64,000 nt of DNA, taken from Pseudomonas fluorescens. GTDB taxonomy: Bacteria > Pseudomonadota > Gammaproteobacteria > Pseudomonadales > Pseudomonadaceae. This document shows, in pieces, positions 16,395-24,800 of the stretch. Position numbers and translations under genes: made by a program. How positions within the stretch are numbered: the first letter of the stretch is position 1; every line of letters begins with the position of its first letter. Below the pieces are notes generated by a model that was not told the DNA's origin, made no database searches, and saw only the letters and a list, made by a program, of their open reading frames with translations. The DNA lies in NCBI RefSeq assembly GCF_900215245.1, contig NZ_LT907842.1:5828001-5892000 (forward strand). The letters run 5' to 3'.

Positions 16395-17162
16395 ATGTCC
16401 AAGACTCACCTGTTCGACCTCGACGGCAAGATTGCGTTTGTTTCCGGCGCCAGCCGCGGTATCGGTGAAGCCATCGCCAAGCTCCTCGCCCAGCAAGGCG
16501 CCCATGTCATCGTCTCCAGCCGCAAACTGGAAGGCTGCCAGCACGTGGCCGATGCGATCATCGCCGCAGGCGGCAAGGCCACGGCCGTGGCCTGCCATAT
16601 CGGCGAAATGGAACAGATCACCGAGGTGTTCGCCGGTATCCGCGAACAGTTCGGGCGCCTGGATATCCTGGTCAACAATGCTGCGACCAACCCGCAGTTC
16701 TGCAACGTGCTCGACACCGACCTCGGCGCGTTCCAGAAGACGGTTGACGTCAACATTCGCGGCTACTTCTTCATGTCTGTGGAAGCCGGCAAGCTGATGC
16801 GCGCTAACGGCGGCGGCAGCATCATCAACGTGGCGTCGATCAATGGTATTTCCCCAGGCGTATTCCAGGGTATCTACTCGGTGACCAAGGCCGCGGTGAT
16901 CAACATGACCAAGGTGTTCGCCAAGGAATGCGCCGAATTCGGCATCCGTTGCAACGCCCTGCTGCCCGGCCTGACCGACACCAAGTTCGCCTCGGCGCTG
17001 GTGAAGAACGACGCGATCCTGAAAATGGCCCTGGCGCAGATCCCGCTCAAGCGCGTGGCGGACCCGAGCGAAATGGCCGGCGCAGTGCTGTTCCTGGCCA
17101 GCGATGCCTCCAGCTACACCACCGGCGTATCACTGAATGTGGACGGTGGTTTCCTGTCCTGA
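16395..17162 (+). CDS. Short-chain dehydrogenase/reductase
   Basis: The 255-residue classical SDR has the cofactor loop GASRGIG (18-24), NNAAT (94-98) and a catalytic Ser148 (NVASING), Tyr161 and Lys165 (IYSVTKAAV). The C-terminal TGVSLNVDGG is typical. The start ATG 16395 follows AAGGAAA; an in-frame start at 16359 would lie inside the kinase gene. With only 10 bases to the kinase gene, the two form an operon. Substrate unknown; a 3-hydroxyacyl or hydroxy-acid substrate would fit the partner. Confidence 0.9.
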   Translation: MSKTHLFDLDGKIAFVSGASRGIGEAIAKLLAQQGAHVIVSSRKLEGCQHVADAIIAAGGKATAVACHIGEMEQITEVFAGIREQFGRLDILVNNAATNPQFCNVLDTDLGAFQKTVDVNIRGYFFMSVEAGKLMRANGGGSIINVASINGISPGVFQGIYSVTKAAVINMTKVFAKECAEFGIRCNALLPGLTDTKFASALVKNDAILKMALAQIPLKRVADPSEMAGAVLFLASDASSYTTGVSLNVDGGFLS

Positions 17163-17191
17163 CCGCCCGGAACCACCCAACTCCCCAGGAG

Positions 17192-17224
17192 GGCTGGCAC
17201 GCCCGCGACAGCGGCGTGCCAGCC
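17192..17224 (+). terminator. Strong hairpin after the SDR gene
   Basis: GGCTGGCACGCC and GGCGTGCCAGCC form a perfect 12-bp stem with a 9-base loop between the convergent SDR and tag genes. There is no T-run, so termination would be weak or Rho-assisted. Confidence 0.5.
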
Positions 17225-17275
17225 ATTGGATTGACCGGCACAGCGCGATCATGCACGAGCTTGAAGCCGGTTGAT

Positions 17276-17905
17276 TCAGGGGCGTGTGAACTGCTGGCGT
17301 AGCGCTTCGATGCGAGGTCGGCAGGCACACCCTTCCAAGTGGTCATTGACCATGCCCATGGCCTGCATCAGCGCATACATCGTGGTCGGGCCGACAAAGG
17401 TCCAGCCGCGCTTCTTCAAGGCTTTCGACAAACGCACCGACGCCGGTGATGTCGGGTTGCCTGTCCAGTACGCCATGTCCACCACCGGTGGGCGCTCCTC
17501 ATCAGCCGGTTCAAATGCCCACAGCCAGCGCGCCAGCGAGCCGGTTTCCTCCACCAGTTCACACGCTCTGCGCGCATTGTTGATGGTCGAGACGATCTTC
17601 GCGCGGTTGCGCACAATGCCCGGGTCATTCAGCAGCCGCACGATGTCGGCCTCGGTGTATTGCGCCACACGGCGAAAGTCAAAGCCGTCAAACGCGGCGC
17701 GGAACTGCGCGCGCTTGCGCAAAATGGTGATCCAGGCCATGCCCGCCTGAAAACCTTCCAGGCAAATCTTCTCGTACAGCTGGGTATCGTCGGCGACAGG
17801 CACGCCCCATTCATCATCGTGGTAACGCGGGTACTCCGGCGCCGCTGTGCGCCAGGTGCAGTGGGTCAGCCCCGTGGCATCCGTGGTCAGTCCTGGTTTG
17901 TCCAT
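17276..17905 (-). CDS. tag: DNA-3-methyladenine glycosylase I
   Basis: The 209-residue base-excision enzyme removes 3-methyladenine from alkylated DNA. The helix-hairpin-helix glycosylase fold is recognisable. The zinc ligands expected for Tag are in place: Cys16 (HCTW), His29 (YHDDEWG), His189 and Cys193 (NDHLEGC). Other Tag hallmarks: FQAGMAWITILRKR and the FVGPTTMYALMQAMGMVNDH segment. ATG at 17905. Convergent with the SDR gene and a single gene. Confidence 0.95.
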   Translation of the reverse strand: MDKPGLTTDATGLTHCTWRTAAPEYPRYHDDEWGVPVADDTQLYEKICLEGFQAGMAWITILRKRAQFRAAFDGFDFRRVAQYTEADIVRLLNDPGIVRNRAKIVSTINNARRACELVEETGSLARWLWAFEPADEERPPVVDMAYWTGNPTSPASVRLSKALKKRGWTFVGPTTMYALMQAMGMVNDHLEGCACRPRIEALRQQFTRP

Positions 17906-17984
17906 CCATCACCTCGCGTAACAAGCGGTGGATGATAAGCGAAAATTTTTCCGACCCGCCAACCGCTCAAGCATCGCCATCACC

Positions 17985-18084
17985 GACCAACTGGTCAGAC
18001 CGGGACCGGTCAAGCCGCGAATATTTACTTGTGATTTCAAAAAAACCGGGCGTAGACTGGCCGCGCACTGGACTTACCGGTAAG
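17985..18084 (+). promoter_or_regulatory. Promoter and palindrome cluster of the dicarboxylate transporter
   Basis: Overlapping GGTC/GACC inverted repeats lie at 17985-17996, 17993-18001 and 18004-18011. A promoter TTGTGA (18029-18034) with an 18-base spacer and TAGACT (18053-18058) follows. A perfect 12-bp palindrome CTTACCGGTAAG lies at 18073-18084, just inside the predicted transcript. The GGTCAGACC core resembles FadR-subfamily GntR operators (TGGT-N3-ACC), and two GntR genes follow downstream. Confidence 0.5.
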
Positions 18085-18137
18085 ACCACAACAATTAAGC
18101 CCTGGAACCACCAGGGCACCGAATAGAGATCCCTCCC

Positions 18138-19448
18138 ATGCTCAGATGGTGCTCGCGTTCGATTTTCCTGCAAGTCGTGATTGGCCTGATGCTCGGCATC
18201 GTCTGCGGCCTCGCCCTCCCCGAATTCTCCTCACAACTCAAACCCCTGGGTGACGGCTTTATCAAGCTGATCAAGATGCTGATTGGCCTGATCGTGTTTT
18301 GCGTGGTGGTCAGTGGTATTTCCGGGGCCGGTGACTTGAAGAAAGTCGGGCGCATCGGCCTCAAGTCAGTGATCTATTTTGAAGTACTGACCACCGTCGC
18401 CCTGGTGATCGGCCTGATCATGGCCTTCAGCACCGGCATCGGCACCGGCGCCAATATCCACCTGGAGCAGTTGTCCTCGGCCGGCCTGAATGAACTGGCC
18501 GACAAGGGCCAACATATCCGCGGCACCAGCCAGTTCCTGATGGAGCTGATTCCCAACTCGGTGATCGGCGCCTTCGCCGACAACAATGTGCTGCAAGTGC
18601 TGCTGTTCTCGGTGCTGTTCGGCAGCGCGCTGAACCTGGTGGGTGAAGCCGCTTCCGGGATCTCGCGGCTGATCAACGAGCTGAGCCACGTCATCTTCCG
18701 CATCATGGGCATGATCGTACGCCTGGCGCCCATCGGCGTGTTCGGTGCCATCGCCTTCACCACCAGCACTTATGGCCTGGATTCGCTGCAACACCTGGGC
18801 AGCCTGGTGGGTTTGTTCTACCTGACCTGCTTTGCCTTTGTCGGGCTGGTGCTGGGCCTGGTGATGCGCCTGTCCGGCCTGCGCATGCTGCCGCTGCTCA
18901 AGTACCTGCGCGAAGAGCTGCTGATCGTGATGGGCACCGCGTCGTCCGACGCCGTGCTGCCGCAGATCATGCGCAAGCTTGAACACCTGGGCATCGGCAG
19001 CTCGACGGTCGGCCTGGTGATTCCCACCGGCTACTCGTTCAACCTCGACGGCTTCTCGATCTACCTGACCCTGGCCATCGTGTTTATCGCCAATGCCACC
19101 GGCACGCCGTTGTCGATGACCGACCTGCTGACCATTTTGCTGGTGTCACTGATCACCTCCAAAGGCGCCCATGGGATTCCAGGCTCGGCGCTGGTGATTC
19201 TGGCGGCGACCCTCACGGCCATTCCGGCGATTCCGGTGGTGGGCCTGGTGCTGGTGCTGGCGGTGGACTGGTTCATGGGTATCGGCCGCGCGCTGACCAA
19301 CCTGATCGGCAACTGTGTCGCCACCGTGGCCATTGCACGCTGGGAAAAAGACATCGATATCCAGCGCGCCAACAAGGTGCTGCACGGCGAGCAAGGCTAT
19401 GCCTTTCAGACCAAGAAGCCGGTGTTGCCGGCGCATCAGGAGTTCTGA
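18138..19448 (+). CDS. DctA-type C4-dicarboxylate symporter
   Basis: The 436-residue protein is in the dicarboxylate/amino-acid:cation symporter family, with eight main membrane helices and two re-entrant loops. Family hallmarks include the serine-rich hairpin MGTASSDAVLPQ, the Na+/substrate motif SFNLDGFSIYLTLA and GAHGIPGSALVILAAT. It resembles DctA (succinate, fumarate, malate, orotate). It may be a paralogue with a narrower substrate because it sits next to two dedicated GntR regulators. ATG 18138 is 80 bases after the promoter. Confidence 0.87.
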   Translation: MLRWCSRSIFLQVVIGLMLGIVCGLALPEFSSQLKPLGDGFIKLIKMLIGLIVFCVVVSGISGAGDLKKVGRIGLKSVIYFEVLTTVALVIGLIMAFSTGIGTGANIHLEQLSSAGLNELADKGQHIRGTSQFLMELIPNSVIGAFADNNVLQVLLFSVLFGSALNLVGEAASGISRLINELSHVIFRIMGMIVRLAPIGVFGAIAFTTSTYGLDSLQHLGSLVGLFYLTCFAFVGLVLGLVMRLSGLRMLPLLKYLREELLIVMGTASSDAVLPQIMRKLEHLGIGSSTVGLVIPTGYSFNLDGFSIYLTLAIVFIANATGTPLSMTDLLTILLVSLITSKGAHGIPGSALVILAATLTAIPAIPVVGLVLVLAVDWFMGIGRALTNLIGNCVATVAIARWEKDIDIQRANKVLHGEQGYAFQTKKPVLPAHQEF

Positions 19449-19478
19449 CCCATTCCATGTGAGAGACCGATCAACTGG

Positions 19479-19566
19479 GGGAGCGGGCTTGCTCGCGAAT
19501 ACGGAGTGTCAGTCAGCCTATTATTTAGCTGACACAACGCCGTCGCGAGCAAGCCCGCTCCCACAG
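19479..19566. repeat. REPIN between transporter and regulator genes
   Basis: Two inverted REP units (GAGCGGGCTTGCTCGCGA and its reverse complement) flank a spacer that itself contains GTCAGTCAGC/GCTGAC. The long hairpin separates the symporter from the first regulator gene. Confidence 0.8.
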
Positions 19567-19619
19567 TTTGATCGTCGCCAGTTTGGCCACCGTATTTGCA
19601 CTATCAAGGAGACGTAGAC

Positions 19620-20321
19620 GTGATCAGCACCTCAACCGTCGTCAACTCAGTCGTCGAAAAGCTGCGCGCCGCCCTGGCGCGGGGCCAGTGGCGGCGTGGC
19701 GAAATGCTGCCCGGCCAGCGCGAACTGGCCGAGCAGATGGGCATCAGCCGCCCGAGCCTGCGTGAAGCCGTGATCGTCCTGGAAACCCTCGGCCTGGTGC
19801 GTTCGATGCCGGGCAAGGGCGTGGTAGTGCTGGAAACCAGCCTCAGCGAACCGCAATCGAGCGACGCCGTGGCGGACGCCAGCCTCGAAGACATTCTGCA
19901 ACTGCGCTACACCCTCGAGCCCTTCATCGTCGGCCTGGTCGCCCAGTCCATCAGCAGCAAGGAAGTCGGCCAACTGCGCCTGACGCTCATGGACATGCGC
20001 GAAGCCCTGGATGCAGGCGATGCCGAAGCGGGCATGAACGCCTACATCGGCTTCCACGAAGAACTGTTCGCCCTCACCTCCAACCCGATCTTCCAGAACG
20101 TGGTGCAACAGACCAGCAACGCCCTCAAGCAGAGCGCCCAGGTGTTGCGTAACTCACCCGAACACCTGGCCGAACGTCTGCAGGAAAACGAGGCCGTGGT
20201 GCGCGCGATCCGCAACAAGAACAGCGCCCTGGCGAGTGCCGAAATGCGTCGGCACATCCTCCAGGAAGGCCTGCGCATGGGCATTCGCTTGAACATCCCG
20301 GACGACCATCTGGGCAGCTGA
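19620..20321 (+). CDS. GntR/FadR-family transcriptional regulator
   Basis: The 233-residue protein has an N-terminal winged helix (about 1-75: LPGQRELAEQMGISRPSLREAVIVLETLGLVRSMPGKGVVV) and a C-terminal FCD ligand domain. The helical bundle has the metal/ligand histidines in GFHEELF and MRRHIL. The start is GTG 19620, 8 bases after AAGGAGAC; the upstream in-frame TTG overlaps that site. The FCD domain and the neighbouring DctA-type gene suggest an organic-acid effector, with the operator cluster at 17985-18084 a likely target. It is followed 18 bases later by a second GntR gene. Confidence 0.9.
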   Translation: MISTSTVVNSVVEKLRAALARGQWRRGEMLPGQRELAEQMGISRPSLREAVIVLETLGLVRSMPGKGVVVLETSLSEPQSSDAVADASLEDILQLRYTLEPFIVGLVAQSISSKEVGQLRLTLMDMREALDAGDAEAGMNAYIGFHEELFALTSNPIFQNVVQQTSNALKQSAQVLRNSPEHLAERLQENEAVVRAIRNKNSALASAEMRRHILQEGLRMGIRLNIPDDHLGS

Positions 20322-20339
20322 CTTTTTTGGAGACAGGCC

Positions 20340-21056
20340 ATGACCGCTCACGCGCTGCACCGCAAATCAGTCTTCACCGCCCTGCCCGCGATGCGCCTGG
20401 TAGCCGGTAAAAAGCCGTCGGTGGAAGACATCTACCCGCGCCTGTTCGACGCCATTCTGGAGCAACGCATCGCCCCCGCCAGCCGTTTTACCGAAGAAAG
20501 CCTCGGCGAAACGTTTGGTGTCAGCCGCAGTGTGATTCGCCGGGTACTGGCAAAGCTGTCGCACCAGCAAGTCATCATTCTGCGCCCCAACCAGCGCGCC
20601 CAAGTGGCCGCGCCGGACGCCCTGCAAACCCAACAGATTCTGGAAGCGCGGCGCCTGACGGAAATCACCGTGGTGCAACTGGCGTGTGCGCACGCCACAC
20701 CGACGCAGGTTCGCCACTTGCGTGAGCTGATCGCTCGCGAACGTGAGTGCATCGATCGCGATCAACGCGGGCCGGCGATTCGCCTGTCCGGGGAGTTCCA
20801 CCTGCAATTGGCCGCGATGGCGCGCAATGCGCCCCTGGCGCAGTTTCTCAACAGCCTGGTGCCGCTAACCTCGCTGATCATTGCCCAATATGAGGCGCAC
20901 GCCTGCACTTACTGTGCGTGGCAGGAGCACGCAGCCATTGTCGACGCGGTCGAGCAACAGGATGCGCACAGCGCAGTCAGCCTGATGACGCGGCATCTGG
21001 ATCACCTGGAAACCAAGCTACTGAACCGCGATACGTTTGCGAAAAAGCCGACATAA
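20340..21056 (+). CDS. GntR-family regulator (FCD type)
   Basis: The 238-residue protein has a winged helix at about 28-90 (YPRLFDAILEQRI, FTEESLGETFGVSRSVIRRVLAKL) and a more divergent FCD domain. It keeps the histidine positions (GEFHLQL, MTRHLDHLE). It differs in sequence from the regulator just upstream, so this is not a recent duplication. The two lie 18 bases apart and are almost certainly co-transcribed. Two GntR proteins in one operon beside a transporter could mean two effectors for one pathway. ATG 20340 after TTTGGAGACAGGCC. Confidence 0.88.
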   Translation: MTAHALHRKSVFTALPAMRLVAGKKPSVEDIYPRLFDAILEQRIAPASRFTEESLGETFGVSRSVIRRVLAKLSHQQVIILRPNQRAQVAAPDALQTQQILEARRLTEITVVQLACAHATPTQVRHLRELIARERECIDRDQRGPAIRLSGEFHLQLAAMARNAPLAQFLNSLVPLTSLIIAQYEAHACTYCAWQEHAAIVDAVEQQDAHSAVSLMTRHLDHLETKLLNRDTFAKKPT

Positions 21057-21113
21057 TCGGTTATGGCTGAGCGGCAGAATGCATTCATCCCTTAGCTAAC
21101 GCCTTACACACGG

Positions 21114-21755
21114 ATGAATACTGCCATGCGAGCCTTCACCTCTACCTTGTTCGCTGCCCTTTTCGCGCTACCTCTTCATGCCGACGCACAGGCAGGCGAC
21201 GCGTCAGGTTTTGGCGCGGCGATCATCACCCCAGCGCGCCCAGTGTGGTTGCTCGAGCAACCCTACGCAGACAGCCCGAAGCTCACCGCACGCACCGTCG
21301 GGGTCAGCGCCTACGGCGGCTTTCACGTCAAGGCCAGCCTGGAGATCAGCTGTTACCCGCAGAACCCGCTGGCCAGCCTTGCGCTGCAGATCGCCCCGCA
21401 GTCACTCGGTTTCGACAGCGATCCGTTTGAGGGTAAAGACGCCAGCGCAAACGGTCCGTTGCGTGTTACCACCGGCACACGCGCAAGCATCGAACTCCCG
21501 GTAAATGGGGTTTGGACTGACGGCGGGGCTTTCCAGATCGGTACACTCTTTGTGCTCAGCGCCGCTGTTCCGCCCGCTGAATTAGCCTACTGGCTCAGCG
21601 ATGCTTCACAGGGCCAAACACTGACCCTGTCGCTGGCACCTGCCACAGCAGGTGCAGCGCCGTTGACCGCAACGTTCGTACTCCCAGAAAACAACACCGG
21701 GTTGAACAAAATCCTCCGAGCTTGCCGGGGTGTCGCCAGCGCGACGCCGCGCTAG
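21114..21755 (+). CDS. Exported protein of unknown function
   Basis: The 213-residue precursor has a signal peptide (RAFTSTLFAALFALPLHADAQA). The mature part is probably beta-rich, with alternating hydrophobic stretches and two Cys (ISCYPQNP and LRACRGV) that could pair. I do not recognise a domain. An in-frame ATG at 21126 (MRAFTS) gives a more regular signal peptide and may be the true start. No ribosome-binding site is strong for either start. Confidence 0.6.
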   Translation: MNTAMRAFTSTLFAALFALPLHADAQAGDASGFGAAIITPARPVWLLEQPYADSPKLTARTVGVSAYGGFHVKASLEISCYPQNPLASLALQIAPQSLGFDSDPFEGKDASANGPLRVTTGTRASIELPVNGVWTDGGAFQIGTLFVLSAAVPPAELAYWLSDASQGQTLTLSLAPATAGAAPLTATFVLPENNTGLNKILRACRGVASATPR

Positions 21756-21770
21756 TTTTTGCGCGCAAAC

Positions 21771-21802
21771 CACTGTGGGAGCTGGCTTGCCTGCTCCCAC
21801 AA
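21771..21802. repeat. Degenerate REP hairpin
   Basis: GTGGGAGC and GCTCCCAC flank the REP-like centre TGGCTTGCCT. Confidence 0.6.
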
Positions 21803-21835
21803 TTAATCCAGGTGTTGGGTAAATCGGCCGCCAAC

Positions 21836-21869
21836 AAAAAGCCCCCGTATCTCACGATACGGGGGCTTT
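21836..21869. terminator. Bidirectional terminator
   Basis: GCCCCCGTATC and GATACGGGGGC form an 11-bp stem with a 4-base loop. It has A-runs on the left and T-rich sequence on the right, serving gdhB (minus) and the gene at 21114 (plus). Confidence 0.9.
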
Positions 21870-21884
21870 GGTTTTACCGCGGGA

Positions 21885-24800
21885 TCAAGCCGGCGCGAGC
21901 ACCGACTGGCCGCTCAATGCCAGGTCCAACAACTCACGGTTAGCCACCGCGTACATGGCGTAGTCCGTGCCAACCGCTGCACGAATTTCCACCATCATTG
22001 CACGCCAGCGATCGGCCATGTCCTGGTGCTGCTCAAGCCACAGGGCCACGCGGGCTTCCATGTCTTGTGGCGCATCGGCCATTTGCAGGACCGCGATGGT
22101 GATCGCCCGTTGCTGCCAGTCCACATCGTCGCGGAACGCTTCGCGTGCCTGGGCCTGCCAGTTGTTGGCCACCGGCAGATCGCTGATCTGCTGCAGGTAC
22201 CACGGCAAGTCCAGGGCACTGCCCACGGCGAAGTAGGCCTTGGCCACTTCAGCGGCGTCATGCCCGGTGACGTCGGCGGCTTCGATGATCGGCAGCAAGG
22301 TGTACAGGTGAGTCGTGCCTGCAACCATGCGCGCCAACAACTCCGGCACGCCGGCTTCGGTGTAGGCCTGGTAGCGGTTCTGCCAGCCTTCGCGGGTCGG
22401 GCCTTCCAGCAGTTCGTCGAGCTTGAGGCCCAGCGCGGCCAGGTGTGGACCGAAATGCGCGGTGTCACGGCCAGCGTCCTGCTCGTTGCGACGGCTGCGC
22501 AGGAACCAGCGCGTAGCACGGCGGCCCAGGCGCATCAGCTCGTCCATCAGCTCCAATTGCACGTCGGCGGAGACCTGGTGGTCCAGGGCTTCGATCTGAC
22601 GGAACCAGTGCGGGAGATGGAAGATGTCACGCACAATCACATACGCGCCCGCTACGTTCGCCGGGCTCATGCCGGTCGACTCTTTGAGTCGTTGAACGAA
22701 AGTGATGCCCATGTGGTTCACCAGGTCGTTGGCGATCTGGGTGCTGACGATCTCACGCTTGAGGCGGTGGCGACGCATGGCCTCACCGAACTTGGCGACC
22801 AGGCTCGGTGGGAACGCGGTTTCCATGTCACGGGTCAGGTAGTCGTCATCCGGCACCAGCGACTTGAGCAGTGCTTCCTTGAGGTCGATCTTGCTGTAGG
22901 AGATCAACACCGACAGCTCCGGACGGGTCAGGCCCTTGCCGGTCGCGGCGCGCTCGGAGAGCTGCTCCTCGGTCGGCAGGTACTCGATGGCGCGGTCCAG
23001 CTTGCCACGGCCTTCCAGGTCGCTCATCAGGCGCTTGTACTCAGCGGCGCGCTCGTAGGCTTTACGGGCGGCCAGCGACAATGCCTGGGTTTGCTTGTAG
23101 TTGTTGCCCAACACCAGGTTGCCGACTTCGTCGGTCATGCTCGCCAGCAGCTGGTTGCGCTGCTTGTCGGTCATGTCACCGGCCTGCACCACTTCGTTGA
23201 GCAGGATCTTGATGTTCACTTCGTGGTCGGAGCAGTCCACGCCACCGGCGTTGTCGATGAAGTCGGTGTTGGAACCGCCGCCATTGAGGCCGAATTCCAC
23301 ACGGCCCAGCTGCGTCATGCCGAGGTTACCGCCCTCGCCCACGACCTTGCAGCGCAGCTCGTTGCCGTTGACGCGCAGCGCGTCGTTGGCCTTGTCGCCC
23401 ACGTCGGCATGGCTTTCGGTGCTGGCCTTGACGTAAGTACCGATGCCGCCGTTCCACAACAGGTCCACTGGCGCCTTGAGCAAGGCATTCAGCAGTTCGG
23501 TCGGGGTCAGCTTGTCGGCCTGGATGTCGAAGCGTTCTTTCATCTGTGGCGAGATGGCAATGCTCTTCGCGCTGCGCGAGAAGATACCGCCGCCTTCGGA
23601 CATGATGCTGGTGTCGTAGTCGGTCCACGCCGAACGCGGCAGCTCGAACATGCGCTGACGCTCGACGAAGCTGGTCGCCGGGTTCGGGTTCGGGTCGATG
23701 AAGATGTGCAAGTGGTTGAAGGCCGCGACCAGTTGCAGCTTGTCGGACATCAACAGGCCGTTACCGAACACGTCACCGGCCATATCGCCGACGCCCACCA
23801 CCGTGATGCTGTCTTCCTGCACGTTGATGCCGCGCTCACGGAAGTGACGCTGCACACCGACCCACGCGCCCTTGGCGGTGATGCCCATTTTTTTGTGGTC
23901 GTAACCGGCAGAACCACCGGACGCGAACGCATCGCCCAGCCAGAAGCCGTAGTCGATGGCGATACCGTTGGCGATGTCGGAGAAGGTCGCAGTGCCCTTG
24001 TCCGCAGCCACAACCAGGTACGGGTCATCGTCGTCATGCCGCACCACGTTGACCGGCGGCATCAGGGCGCCGTCTTTCAGGTTGTCGGTGATGTCCAACA
24101 GGCCGGAAATGAAGATGCGGTAGCAGGCGATGCCCTCGGCCGCGATCTCGTCCCGGCTGCCGCCCAATGGCAGGCGTCGTGGCAGGAAGCCGCCCTTGGC
24201 GCCCACCGGCACGATCACTGAGTTCTTCACTTGCTGGGCTTTTACCAGGCCGAGCACTTCGGTGCGGTAATCCTCTTCACGGTCGGACCAGCGCAGGCCG
24301 CCGCGCGCGACGTTACCAAAGCGCAGGTGCACGCCTTCGACACGCGGCGAGTACACGAAGATTTCAAACTTCGGCACCGGCTTGGGCAGCTCGGGAATGG
24401 CGCGCGGGTCGAACTTGAAGCTGAAGTACGACTTGTTCTGGCCGTTGGCGTCAGTCTGGTAGAAGTTGGTACGCAGCGTGGCCTTGATCAGGTCCAGGTA
24501 GCGACGCAGGATGCGGTCTTCGTTGAGCACCTGAACGTCGTCCAGGGCGGTGAGGATCGCTTGTTCCAGACGTTGCTGCTTGTCTTCCAGGTCATCGGCG
24601 GTGAGCTTGCGCGCCAGGTAGAAGCGGGTCTTGAACAACCGGGTCAACTCGCGGGCGATGTCGGTGTGGTTGTTCAGGGTGCTGGCGATGTAACCCAGGT
24701 CGAAGCCCAGGCGGATCTGCTTGAGGTAACGCGCGTAAGCACGCAGCAAAGCCACGTCGCGCCACGGCAGGCCGGCGGTCAGCACCAGGCGGTTGAACGC

